A stretch of 39,502 nt of DNA, taken from NCBI GenBank assembly GCA_903844635.1, contig CAIMUF010000052.1, positions 64,840-104,341 of the forward strand, in the 5' to 3' direction. Positions 24,797 to 33,347 of this stretch are shown piece after piece. The DNA is from an uncultured Sulfuricurvum sp. GTDB lineage: Bacteria > Campylobacterota > Campylobacteria > Campylobacterales > Sulfurimonadaceae. The position numbers were made by a program, and so were the translations under genes. Below the pieces are notes generated by a model that was not told the DNA's origin, did not search any database, and was given only the letters and a program-made list of their open reading frames with translations. The number at the start of each line of letters is the position of its first letter. Positions within the stretch are counted from its first letter, which is position 1.

Positions 24797-25015
24797 ATGT
24801 TTAAATTCTTACTCTTTATTGGTTTTATTACTACCGTCTATTATGTTTTTTTTGCAAAGAAAAAAAGTATCACTTCCAGTAAAAATAATGATTCCATGGA
24901 AGAGGCAATGATTCCATGTGCAATGTGTGGAACATACGTTCAAGCAAAAGAAGCAATAATAAGCAATGGCAAATATTATTGCTCAAGCGAATGTCTGAAA
25001 AAGAAAGAAGGATAA
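24797..25015 (+). CDS. Small membrane-anchored protein with C-terminal Cys2-Cys2 zinc ribbon
   Basis: 72-residue protein: an N-terminal transmembrane helix (about 3-19), a basic and Ser/Asn-rich linker, then a Cys-rich end with CAMCGTYV and YCSSECLKK that fits a small zinc ribbon, like PP0621-family proteins. Function unknown. It lies between rsmG and the 130-residue gene with a 2-nt gap on each side, so it is in the same transcript. No obvious export motif beyond the helix. Confidence 0.78.
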   Translation: MFKFLLFIGFITTVYYVFFAKKKSITSSKNNDSMEEAMIPCAMCGTYVQAKEAIISNGKYYCSSECLKKKEG

Positions 25016-25017
25016 TT

Positions 25018-25410
25018 ATGATACTCTTTGGTCACCCACTTATTCCTTCGGAGCGCTTTTATCACATCAGTTCTATCGAAGCGATTAGCAACACTCCCTC
25101 AAATTCGGTAATAGCGCTATTTTTTGAAGAGCAAAATCTTGATATCATTTCACATTTACATCTTAATAATATCCGATTTGCTCTATACGTTAACACTAAT
25201 ATTGAAGCAGTTTTGGCTGAAAATCTTTGCGCTACCTATCTCATCGTCAATACTAAAAATGGTTCTGAAATCCAAAAGGTTGCAGAACATTATCTCTTTG
25301 ATGCTAAAGTCTTGGGATATTGTGAGGAAGAGGAAAATCTTGAGAAACTCATTGATATGAGACTTGATGGAGCTATTTTTGCAGAGGCGATCATTAAAAT
25401 CACCTCTTAA
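25018..25410 (+). CDS. Hypothetical protein following rsmG
   Basis: 130-residue soluble protein, family not recognised with certainty. It has an alternating alpha/beta pattern (ILFGHPLIPSERFYHI, NSVIALFFEE, IRFALYVNT, CATYLIVNT, AKVLGYCEEEENLEKL) and ends DGAIFAEAIIKI. No membrane segment and no catalytic motif that I can name. The ATG at 25018 has GAAGGA upstream; longer in-frame reading would overlap the previous gene. It overlaps the convergent alr gene by 4 nt. Confidence 0.75.
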   Translation: MILFGHPLIPSERFYHISSIEAISNTPSNSVIALFFEEQNLDIISHLHLNNIRFALYVNTNIEAVLAENLCATYLIVNTKNGSEIQKVAEHYLFDAKVLGYCEEEENLEKLIDMRLDGAIFAEAIIKITS

Positions 25411-26423
25411 TCCACCCACTCCCGTTTCAAATCTTTATCCAGACATGCCAATATTTCATATCCAATCGTTCCGACCGCTTTAGCATACTCGTTTGCATTA
25501 TCAAAAATTAATAGCTCATGCTCATCACTGGCAAATGTTGCACAGTCCATAGAAATACGCCCCAGTAAAGCAACTCCATTGGGAGTCACATAGTGATTGG
25601 ATGCAAGCCTGTCAAGACCATTGGCATATCCTAAATCATATGTTGACACTACCTCATCATATGATGCTTCATACAGACCGTTATAACCTACTCTCTCGCC
25701 TGCTCGTAACGTCCGTGTAGAAATTTTATCCCCCCACAGCGATAAAACACTCTGTAATTGAGGATTCGGTAAAGAAATATCCATTTGTAAGCATCCATAC
25801 AAAGCAATCCCTACACGGACCATATCATCAGAACATTCGCTTGAACGAAATATTCCAGCCGAATTGGAAAGGTGAAAACGAAGATTCCATTGGTATTTTT
25901 GTCCAAATTTTAATGCATCTTTTTTGAGAGTATCAAACGCATATCGCTGCCAAAACCACTCTGAGCTGAGAGTATCGGCACTTTTCAAATGACTCATAAC
26001 TCCGACACACTCTAACCCCTGAGCTGCAATAGCATCAAATGCTTTCTTGAGTTCGTCAATCCTAACACCGTTACGGTGCATTCCTGTATCCATTTTAAGC
26101 TCTACTTTTGTCCCTTTTAGAAACTTTTTTAGATAGCACAGGGAATTAACAACATAATGAAATTTTGGATTAACAACCGTAGGGAAATCCGAAAGAATTA
26201 AAATATCCTCAAAAAACTCGCTGATCTCTAATGCCTCACGCTCCAATCTCACAACTGCATGTGTAATCCCGTAGTCACGTGCTGCCTGAGCAATTAACAC
26301 AGCTCCATGACCATATGCGTTGTCTTTTAAAACCACTGCAATTTTATCTTTTCCACCGACTTGATGTGTAATAATGTCAAGATTATTTTTAAGTGCCTCG
26401 CGGCTTAGTTTTATCGTTCCCAT
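25407..26423 (-). CDS. alr: Alanine racemase
   Basis: 338-residue PLP enzyme making D-alanine for peptidoglycan. Seen: the PLP Lys K33 in AVVLKDNAYGHGA, MDTGMHRNG, LSNSAGIF, VRVGIALYG, and the C-terminal Tyr region VGYNGLYEA followed by GRISMDCATF. The start at 26423 is chosen because GAGG lies 5 nt upstream and it leaves the conserved N-terminus GTIKLSREALKNNL; a TTG-led extension of 10 residues is possible but lacks support. Divergent from the agmatine deiminase gene, with copy 3 of the leader element between them. Confidence 0.95.
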   Translation of the reverse strand: MGTIKLSREALKNNLDIITHQVGGKDKIAVVLKDNAYGHGAVLIAQAARDYGITHAVVRLEREALEISEFFEDILILSDFPTVVNPKFHYVVNSLCYLKKFLKGTKVELKMDTGMHRNGVRIDELKKAFDAIAAQGLECVGVMSHLKSADTLSSEWFWQRYAFDTLKKDALKFGQKYQWNLRFHLSNSAGIFRSSECSDDMVRVGIALYGCLQMDISLPNPQLQSVLSLWGDKISTRTLRAGERVGYNGLYEASYDEVVSTYDLGYANGLDRLASNHYVTPNGVALLGRISMDCATFASDEHELLIFDNANEYAKAVGTIGYEILACLDKDLKREWVD

Positions 26424-26458
26424 GACTGCCTCAATAAATTCTGCCTGTCTCAAGGCTA

Positions 26459-26520
26459 GCTTTAGTAGCCCAAGTGGCTAACGTAGCCAAAGGTATGAAT
26501 TCCTTTGGCATCTAATTATA
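26459..26520 (+). repeat. Two-hairpin leader element, copy 3 (before agmatine deiminase gene)
   Basis: Hairpin 1 TAGCC-CAAGT-GGCTA (26466-26480), linker AACGTA, hairpin 2 a perfect 8-bp stem GCCAAAGG / CCTTTGGC with an 8-nt loop TATGAATT (26486-26509), then ATCTAATTATA. AAGG precedes the ATG at 26536. Loop size and stem length equal those of the rpmF copy. Confidence 0.7.
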
Positions 26521-26535
26521 TTACAAGGTAAATTA

Positions 26536-27552
26536 ATGCGCTATTTCCCCGCCGAATTTGAACTCCAAAGTTTTGTTCAACTCATTTTTCCTCATCCCCA
26601 AAGTGACTGGGTAGATTATCTTGAAGAAGCACGTCAATGCTTTGTTGCTATTGCCTCGTCCATTGCTAAATATCAACCGTGTCTTATCATCTGTGATGAT
26701 ATTGATATTGTCAAACGTTATTTTTCCTCTCACGATAATCTCGTTTTTGTTCACTACCAAAGTGACGACACATGGGCACGCGATTGCAGTGCTCTGAGTG
26801 TCATTGACGAAAATGAAGATGAAGCCTTATTACTGGATTTCACCTTCACCGGCTGGGGCGGAAAGTTTGACGCAACGCGTGATAATGCGATGAGTGAAAG
26901 TATCAAAAGTATCTATGGCGCGCGTATGGAAAAAATCAACCTTATTTTAGAAGGGGGAGGTGTCGAATCTAACGGTGTCGGAAGTTTGCTTACAACGTCC
27001 GAATGTCTTCTGAATCCAAATCGTAATTCTCATCTCACTAAAACAAAAACCGAAGCAATTTTGAAAAAAGAGTTTGGTATCGAGCAGATTTTGTGGCTAA
27101 ACCACGGTTATTTAGCAGGAGATGACACTGATAGCCACATCGATACTCTTGCCCGCTTTATCGATACTGACACCATCATGTACGTGAAATGTGAAGACAA
27201 AGAAGATGAGCATTACAGCGAATTAAAAAAAATGGAAGAAGAACTCCAAGCCTTACGTGATTTGGACGGTGAGCCCTTCCATCTCATTGCATTACCGATG
27301 ACACAACCTCATTTTTATGAAGGAGAGCGGCTTCCTGCTACCTATGCTAATTTTTTGATTATCAACGATGCCGTACTTTTACCCATCTACAATGATCCTC
27401 ATGATGCTGAAGCAATTACTATTTGTAAACGTGCATTTCACGGTCGTGATATCATCCCTATCGATTGTTCTGTCCTCATTCGTCAGCATGGATCACTCCA
27501 CTGTGTTACGATGCAATTCCCCGAAGAAGTGGGATTGCGGGTTCCGTCTTAA
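26536..27552 (+). CDS. Agmatine deiminase / peptidyl-arginine deiminase family enzyme
   Basis: 338-residue guanidino-group-modifying enzyme; in the family it turns agmatine into N-carbamoylputrescine for putrescine synthesis. Seen: DDTWARDCSALSV (an acidic pair and Asp of the site), FTGWGGKF, EGGGVESNGVG, GDDTDSHIDTLARF with the catalytic His, and the nucleophile C323 in HGSLHCVTMQ. The family core usually reads GNIHCITQQ here. Length fits Campylobacterota AguA-like proteins. No carbamoylputrescine amidase lies nearby. The upstream gap holds leader-element copy 3. Confidence 0.85.
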   Translation: MRYFPAEFELQSFVQLIFPHPQSDWVDYLEEARQCFVAIASSIAKYQPCLIICDDIDIVKRYFSSHDNLVFVHYQSDDTWARDCSALSVIDENEDEALLLDFTFTGWGGKFDATRDNAMSESIKSIYGARMEKINLILEGGGVESNGVGSLLTTSECLLNPNRNSHLTKTKTEAILKKEFGIEQILWLNHGYLAGDDTDSHIDTLARFIDTDTIMYVKCEDKEDEHYSELKKMEEELQALRDLDGEPFHLIALPMTQPHFYEGERLPATYANFLIINDAVLLPIYNDPHDAEAITICKRAFHGRDIIPIDCSVLIRQHGSLHCVTMQFPEEVGLRVPS

Positions 27553-27610
27553 CACTAATGTAACACTTTTTTCCTATGATAAGATATCAATTAATCTTTA
27601 AGGAAAAAGA

Positions 27611-29770
27611 ATGAAAAAAATCTCTCTACTCTCATTGGCGGCAATTGCTGCGCTCGCCTCTGAACCCGTTACAATTCAAAAAATTACCGTCGAAGCTGCT
27701 GCGCCCAAAACGGATATTACTGCGAATGAACTTACAACGTCTAAATCAAAAACTATGACGGGCGATACTGCTAGTATTCTTGCTGATATTCCAGGTGTTA
27801 GCATTTACCAAACTGGAGGCAGTGCTTCTTTACCTGTCATCCACGGTATGGCGGATGATCGTGTCAAAATCGATATTGACGGTATGACCATTACTTCAGC
27901 CTGTCCAAATCACATGAATCCTGCTCTTTCTTACATCGATACATCTAAAATCGAATCGATTGACGTGATGGCTGGAATTACTCCTGTCAGCGCAGGAGGA
28001 GATAGTATCGGTGGAACCATAGTCATTAAATCTAAAGACCCTCTCTTCGCTAAAAATTCAGGTGAAGTTGTTATAAGTGGTGATGTATCTGGATTTTATC
28101 GAAGCAACAGCCAAACACGGGGAGCTTCTGTAAACACATCGGTAGCAAATGATAAAATTAGTGTCAACTACTCTGGATTTGCAGAAAAATCAGAAAACTA
28201 TAAAAATGGTGATGGAAAAATTGTCAAAGACACCCTCTATCAGCAACAAAATCAATCGGCAACCATCGCGTATAAAGTAAGCACTGATGACACTGTTGCT
28301 CTTAAAGTAACCAAAACCAATGCAGACTTTATCGGCTTCCCAAATCAATACATGGATATGCTCGGTAATGAGTCAACTTCTGGAAATCTAAGCTACAAAG
28401 GTAAAGTCGGTAAATTGCTGATTGATGCAAATCTTTATCGTCAAGATACCGATCACTATATGAACAAAATTGTTAGTGAACGAGCCACACTAATAAATCC
28501 GAATCCCAATATGCCTATGTATACTGAAGCACAAGAAACAGGTTTTAATATCAAAGCAATAGTGCCATTAAGTTCTACACAAACCTTAAAATTTGGTACC
28601 GATTATGACCGATATCGTCTGAATGATTATTGGCCTTCACCTACAGGTACACTTGGAGGAATGGGACCAAATACTTTTTTGAATATCAACAATGGGGAAC
28701 GTGATCGTATCGGTATATATGCTGAAGAGATTTCTCAATGGAGCGAAAAACTTTCATCTGTTTTAGGTATACGCTATGATAGAGTAATGATGAATACAGG
28801 TGGTGTTGTAGGTTATAACGATGGAATTGGTACCACAATGGACAACGACCCGATTGATGCAGCAGGGTTTAATGCCTTAGATCACAAAAAAATTGATAAT
28901 AATTTCGACTTGACTGCAACCACAAAATATGAATACACTAATACTACAGATATGGAACTTGGATTTGCTCGTAAAACGCGTTCACCTAACATTTATGAGC
29001 GCTACGCATGGGCGGGGGGATATGGTTCTAATTTGACTGCAATGGCTAGCAGCCCAATCCGCATGGATATGGCCATGATCAACTGGTTTGGTGATGCTAA
29101 CGGTTATGTTGGTAATCTTGAACTAAAACCTGAAGTTGCAAATACGATCAGTGCGACATTATCATTACATGATAATTTAGGAAAAGAACGGGGGTTAAAA
29201 CTAACACCATACTATACAAAAGTACACGATTATATTGATGTAACCAATCTTGGAAGTGCAACAACAGGAATGTTCACCAATATTCAACTCTTGAAATTTG
29301 TAAATACCGATGCACATCTCTTTGGTGCCGATCTTTCAGGTTTCACAACACTATGGAATAATAGCGATAACGGGAAAGGCATCATCAAAGGAAGCCTTAG
29401 TTACACACGAGGTTTCCGCGACAACGGTGGATCGCTCTATCACATGATGCCACTTCATGCAAAAGTATCGCTTGATCGCGTTTCTGGTGCATGGAACAAT
29501 GGAATCGATATTGAGACCGTAGGCGCTAAAGAATCAGTTGATACCATTCGAAAAGAGCCTATGACTCCTGGATATGCATTGGTCGATCTACGTACAGGCT
29601 ACGCATGGACAAAACAATTAAATATGGATCTCTCAGTTACTAATCTCTTTAATCACGCATATGAACTGCCTCTTGGAGGAGTTGATGTAGTCAACAATCT
29701 AGCTAGTAGTTACACCCCATTGCAAGGCATGGGGCGCTCATTCAATATTGGTATGAATTATAAATTCTAA
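27611..29770 (+). CDS. TonB-dependent outer-membrane receptor, OprC-like (predicted copper)
   Basis: 719-residue receptor: signal peptide (residues 1-16), an N-terminal plug (about 40-150) with ADIPGVSIYQTGG, and a beta-barrel ending in Phe (MNYKF). The plug has CPNHM (C98, M102) and the barrel has DHYMN (H282, M284). This CxxxM plus HxM pair matches the copper site reported for Pseudomonas OprC. The rest is Met-rich in loops (NPNMPMY, MGPN). So copper uptake is predicted, although related NosA-type receptors are similar. Own leader with AAGGAAAAAG before the ATG; two hairpins follow. The copper ATPase CcoI is in the same window but not adjacent. Confidence 0.85.
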   Translation: MKKISLLSLAAIAALASEPVTIQKITVEAAAPKTDITANELTTSKSKTMTGDTASILADIPGVSIYQTGGSASLPVIHGMADDRVKIDIDGMTITSACPNHMNPALSYIDTSKIESIDVMAGITPVSAGGDSIGGTIVIKSKDPLFAKNSGEVVISGDVSGFYRSNSQTRGASVNTSVANDKISVNYSGFAEKSENYKNGDGKIVKDTLYQQQNQSATIAYKVSTDDTVALKVTKTNADFIGFPNQYMDMLGNESTSGNLSYKGKVGKLLIDANLYRQDTDHYMNKIVSERATLINPNPNMPMYTEAQETGFNIKAIVPLSSTQTLKFGTDYDRYRLNDYWPSPTGTLGGMGPNTFLNINNGERDRIGIYAEEISQWSEKLSSVLGIRYDRVMMNTGGVVGYNDGIGTTMDNDPIDAAGFNALDHKKIDNNFDLTATTKYEYTNTTDMELGFARKTRSPNIYERYAWAGGYGSNLTAMASSPIRMDMAMINWFGDANGYVGNLELKPEVANTISATLSLHDNLGKERGLKLTPYYTKVHDYIDVTNLGSATTGMFTNIQLLKFVNTDAHLFGADLSGFTTLWNNSDNGKGIIKGSLSYTRGFRDNGGSLYHMMPLHAKVSLDRVSGAWNNGIDIETVGAKESVDTIRKEPMTPGYALVDLRTGYAWTKQLNMDLSVTNLFNHAYELPLGGVDVVNNLASSYTPLQGMGRSFNIGMNYKF

Positions 29771-29776
29771 TCTCTC

Positions 29777-29844
29777 TTCCCCTACCGGGGAATCCTAACG
29801 TTTCGTCAAAATTTCAGGATTCTCTCTCCCGAGTTTATCGGGAG
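29777..29844. terminator. Two hairpins between convergent receptor and peptidase genes
   Basis: First: TTCCCC-TACC-GGGGAA (29777-29792). Second: CTCCCGA-GTTTA-TCGGGAG (29826-29844). Both are GC-rich with short loops and no long T-runs. GGAATCC and GGATTC lie between as an outer inverted pair. They probably act as terminators from both sides, and resemble the ATTCCC-type palindromes. Confidence 0.6.
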
Positions 29845-29852
29845 TTCCTCTC

Positions 29853-31046
29853 CTAAAACGCTTTCACTTTAAACGACTCTTTATCCACATAATACGTATC
29901 TTGGAAATCATATCCTCGACTCTTGATTGGTTTGGTTCGGAGTTTTTCATTAAAAATGCGATCCAGTTTGCTGCGAATCGCGACAAAGACTCGCTGTTCT
30001 TTACCGCTAAACCCTTCGGTTTTTTTCTTCATAACACCCATAGGATTAATCGGTGTACTCCCATCATACATTCCAAAATGCAAATGAGGACCCGATGAAA
30101 GTCCCGTTGAACCTACGAAGCCGATAAGTTCACCTTGTTTGACATTTGATCCAATATGAATCCCAGGTTTAAATCCTCTTTGATGAGCGTACAGGCTCGT
30201 AAGTCCATTGGAATGACGAATTTTGATAGTCTTTCCATATCCGTTTGAATAGCCTGCAAAACTGACCTTTCCATCACCTGTAGACAAAATTTGAGTTCCA
30301 GGACGAGCTCCAAAATCAACTCCAACATGGGCACGATAGCGATGTAAAACGGGGTGATAACGACTCTTTGTAAAGCCTGATGTTATTCGTGCATTGCGAA
30401 TCGGAAGTTTGAAAATAAACTTTTCGATTTGAGCTCCTTTTATATCGTAAAAACGTCCATCACTGTGACGATAAAGAGCATAACGCGTCCCCCCAATTTC
30501 AATCATTGCACCCGAAACTTCAGGCATTGAAAAAAGTTTTCCTTGACGATATTTTTGTTCATACACAATGACCAAAGGATCTCCCGCTTTCAGATCCTTT
30601 TTAAAATTTACTCGTCCTTTAAACATTTTTACAAAGATAGAAGCAAGATTCTTAGATCCAGTGGCTTTTAGAATATCATCATAAGGAACACTCTTAATCT
30701 GTGTATAAAGAACCTCTTTGTAGGTTTCACTAATAATGGGAATAACACGCATAGAATAACGATTTTTGGGAGTTAAATAAATTTGAAGCTGAAGCTCATC
30801 ATTGACAGGAATAAGAATTTGTTTAATGGTTTTTTTGGAACTTATCAACATCTGACAATTAGCAGTATAGGGAATATCTTCGGTAAGTTTTTGATCTTCT
30901 TTATCCATATTATAATAAAGAGAAAGAGGGAGTTTTTTGTGTTCTAAGAAGTTGAGGAAACTCTCACCATTGTTCCATTTAAATGGCTTCACTTGTGCAG
31001 CAAAAATAAAAATGGGCAACAATAAAAATAGAAATATTCGACCCAT
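29853..31046 (-). CDS. M23-family peptidoglycan peptidase, Csd3-like
   Basis: 397-residue periplasmic metallopeptidase. Seen: signal peptide GRIFLFLLLPIFIFAA, a non-catalytic N-terminal region of about 200 residues, and a LytM domain with the zinc ligands in HVGVDFG and HLHFG and a YAHQRGF active-site segment. The domain layout and length match Helicobacter Csd3 / Campylobacter Pgp3 (DD-carboxypeptidase and endopeptidase for cell shape). The second ATG at 31046 is used because AAGG stands 6 nt before it; the first ATG at 31052 is too close. Confidence 0.88.
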   Translation of the reverse strand: MGRIFLFLLLPIFIFAAQVKPFKWNNGESFLNFLEHKKLPLSLYYNMDKEDQKLTEDIPYTANCQMLISSKKTIKQILIPVNDELQLQIYLTPKNRYSMRVIPIISETYKEVLYTQIKSVPYDDILKATGSKNLASIFVKMFKGRVNFKKDLKAGDPLVIVYEQKYRQGKLFSMPEVSGAMIEIGGTRYALYRHSDGRFYDIKGAQIEKFIFKLPIRNARITSGFTKSRYHPVLHRYRAHVGVDFGARPGTQILSTGDGKVSFAGYSNGYGKTIKIRHSNGLTSLYAHQRGFKPGIHIGSNVKQGELIGFVGSTGLSSGPHLHFGMYDGSTPINPMGVMKKKTEGFSGKEQRVFVAIRSKLDRIFNEKLRTKPIKSRGYDFQDTYYVDKESFKVKAF

Positions 31047-31124
31047 CAACATCCTTGAAATCTTTTTTTTGCAAAAAGAGTCTTAAATGATAGCAAAAAA
31101 ACTGTTTACAAAGTCTCTATTGGC

Positions 31125-31130
31125 TATAAT
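31125..31130 (+). promoter_or_regulatory. Putative -10 box for the PGBA_N gene operon
   Basis: TATAAT 32 nt before the ATG. A TTTACA at 31105 would be only 14 bp away, so the -35 is uncertain. Confidence 0.4.
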
Positions 31131-31162
31131 CTATCATATTTACCCCAACAAAGGTTACCCTA

Positions 31163-31957
31163 ATGCGCATTTTATTTTTTTTACTTATCACGTTAAAAAT
31201 GCTTCAGGCATCTTCAATCTCAACGCCATTATTAGAAGTCCAAGAACAACGAGGTTCCATTGAAGCGCCCGAATTGAAGGTGGGGATGAGTGGTTTTGTC
31301 GTTCGACATTTTGATGCTACACACAGTTCAATCATTGCAAATGCTCGTGTTACACAGATTAATCCTTCATCCAATCGTGCACTCCTAGAATTCTCAGCGT
31401 ACGACGGATTGCGTCAAAATTCTCTTCCCAGCGGTACATGGACGCCAAAAGCTCAGGACGAAGTTGTTATAGCCTATGACTATACACGGGCCTTGATGAT
31501 TGCACCCAATGATGATACCTATGCGGCAGTCACAGCCAGTATCCCTAACGTCGAATGGATTCATCCTGATCTCTACGCCACTTACCTCTCGCATGAAGGG
31601 CATCCAACTCCTTTAGTAGAAGATTTCCGCCGTTTTTGTACCTCAGCATCGATTGGATTACTCTTTATTCAAAGTGCCGATACCCTCTTTACTCTTGACT
31701 GCAAAAATTTCACGCTGCTTCAAAGTACAGCATCGAATGCTATTGGAAAAAATTCTCTCACCCCTTTTTATTCTCGAGTTCCTACCATTCGTGCTGCATG
31801 GTGGGGAAATGGGAGCTCTCGTCTTGAGTCGTATGAGCCTTATTATCTTCAGCAAATTGCTTTAAGTAACCCAAAAAATAAAGAATTATATGAACTCTAC
31901 AAAGGTAAATTTGGCGAGAAAAGTGCACTATTACGCAATTTTGATATTAAGGAGTAA
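31163..31957 (+). CDS. Exported protein with PGBA_N-type domain
   Basis: 264-residue protein with a signal peptide (RILFFLLITLKMLQA) and an N-terminal beta-rich region (ELKVGMSGFVVRHFDATHSSIIANA) that matches the domain first named in the plasminogen-binding protein PgbA of Helicobacter. In a likely free-living bacterium a host-binding role is improbable; an envelope role is a guess. Cys residues are few (RFCTS, LDCKN). It is followed 2 nt later by glcD, forming a three-gene operon with yihY. Confidence 0.75.
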   Translation: MRILFFLLITLKMLQASSISTPLLEVQEQRGSIEAPELKVGMSGFVVRHFDATHSSIIANARVTQINPSSNRALLEFSAYDGLRQNSLPSGTWTPKAQDEVVIAYDYTRALMIAPNDDTYAAVTASIPNVEWIHPDLYATYLSHEGHPTPLVEDFRRFCTSASIGLLFIQSADTLFTLDCKNFTLLQSTASNAIGKNSLTPFYSRVPTIRAAWWGNGSSRLESYEPYYLQQIALSNPKNKELYELYKGKFGEKSALLRNFDIKE

Positions 31958-31959
31958 TC

Positions 31960-33345
31960 ATGTTACCCACTAATGCGCTTAACTTTTTTACCGAACTACT
32001 CGGATCAGAAAATGTTTACAGTGATAAAGCTCACTTAATCGCCTATTCGTATGACGCTACACGCGAGAAATTCGAACCCGATGCCGTCCTTTTCCCTCGT
32101 CATGAACAGGACGTGAGCGATATATTGAAACATTGTAATGAACATCGTATCGTTATCGTACCTCGCGGAGCAGGAAGCGGATTTACGGGTGGTGCACTCC
32201 CCTCTTCCGGCGGGATTGTTTTGGCGTTTGAAAAACACATGAATAAAATATTAGAAATCGATATGCAAAACATGGTTGCCATCGTTCAGCCGGGTGTTAT
32301 CAATATGGAACTGCAACGCGCTGTTGAAGCAGTCGGTCTTTTTTATCCGCCTGATCCAGCAAGCCAAGAATACTCAACTATTGGCGGCAACGTTAATGAG
32401 AATGCAGGTGGAATGCGCGCTGCCAAATATGGTATTACTAAAGACTATGTCATGGCCATCCGTGCCGTACTGCCTAATGGTGATATTATCAAAGCCGGCA
32501 AACGCACGATCAAAGATGTCGCTGGATATAACATCGCAGGGATTTTGATTGCTTCGGAGGGGACACTTGCTGTCACTACCGAAGTCACACTAAAACTCCT
32601 CTCTAAACCAAAAATGACTAAAACTGCTATGGGAATTTTTCCGGCAGTAAACGTTGCTATGGAAGCCGTTTATAAAACTATGGCAAGCGGAGTTACCCCT
32701 GTGGCTATGGAGTTTTTGGACAATCTCACCATCCGCGCAGTAGAACAAGTGTATCACAAAGGATTACCCATCGAAGCAGGTGCTATTCTCGTCACCGATG
32801 TAGACGGTAACCTTGAAGAAGATCTTGATTTTCAACTCGCTATCATCGAAAAAGTATTCCGTGAAAATGGATGCAGCGAATTTAAAATTGCCCAGAACAA
32901 ACAAGAAGCAAGCGATTTATGGTTTGCGCGACGTAATGCCAGTCAATCACTCTCTATTTATGGTTCTAAAAAAATCAATGAAGATGTAACTGTTCCTCGC
33001 TCTGCATTACCTGAACTGTTGGAAAAATTCAATGCTATCGCTCTTAAATACAATATCAATATCCCTTGTTTCGGTCATACCGGAGATGGAAACGTCCACA
33101 CCAACGTTATGGTTGATGGCAAAGATCCTGAACAAGTAAAAATCGGTTATGAAGCAATCCGAGAAGTCTTCCAAGCCACAATCGACTTAGGGGGAACTCT
33201 TAGTGGTGAGCATGGAATCGGTCTTGCTAAAGCTCCTTATATGTCTATGGCATTTACTCCTGAAGAAATGGCACTTTTTCAATCGATTAAAAATGCTTTT
33301 GATCCTAACAATATTTTAAACCCTGCTAAAATGGGACTGCACTAA
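31960..33345 (+). CDS. glcD: FAD-linked oxidase, GlcD family (glycolate/D-lactate dehydrogenase subunit)
   Basis: 461-residue flavoprotein. Seen: the PP-loop FAD site PRGAGSGFTGGALPSSGG near residues 70-88, GGNVNENAGGMRAAKYG, the C-terminal GHTGDGNVHTN and SGEHGIG motifs, all typical of GlcD/Dld2-type dehydrogenases that oxidise 2-hydroxy acids. The iron-sulfur partner (GlcF) is not in the window, so the substrate (glycolate, lactate or other) is inferred only. yihY starts 2 nt after its stop. Confidence 0.9.
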   Translation: MLPTNALNFFTELLGSENVYSDKAHLIAYSYDATREKFEPDAVLFPRHEQDVSDILKHCNEHRIVIVPRGAGSGFTGGALPSSGGIVLAFEKHMNKILEIDMQNMVAIVQPGVINMELQRAVEAVGLFYPPDPASQEYSTIGGNVNENAGGMRAAKYGITKDYVMAIRAVLPNGDIIKAGKRTIKDVAGYNIAGILIASEGTLAVTTEVTLKLLSKPKMTKTAMGIFPAVNVAMEAVYKTMASGVTPVAMEFLDNLTIRAVEQVYHKGLPIEAGAILVTDVDGNLEEDLDFQLAIIEKVFRENGCSEFKIAQNKQEASDLWFARRNASQSLSIYGSKKINEDVTVPRSALPELLEKFNAIALKYNINIPCFGHTGDGNVHTNVMVDGKDPEQVKIGYEAIREVFQATIDLGGTLSGEHGIGLAKAPYMSMAFTPEEMALFQSIKNAFDPNNILNPAKMGLH

Positions 33346-33347
33346 AA

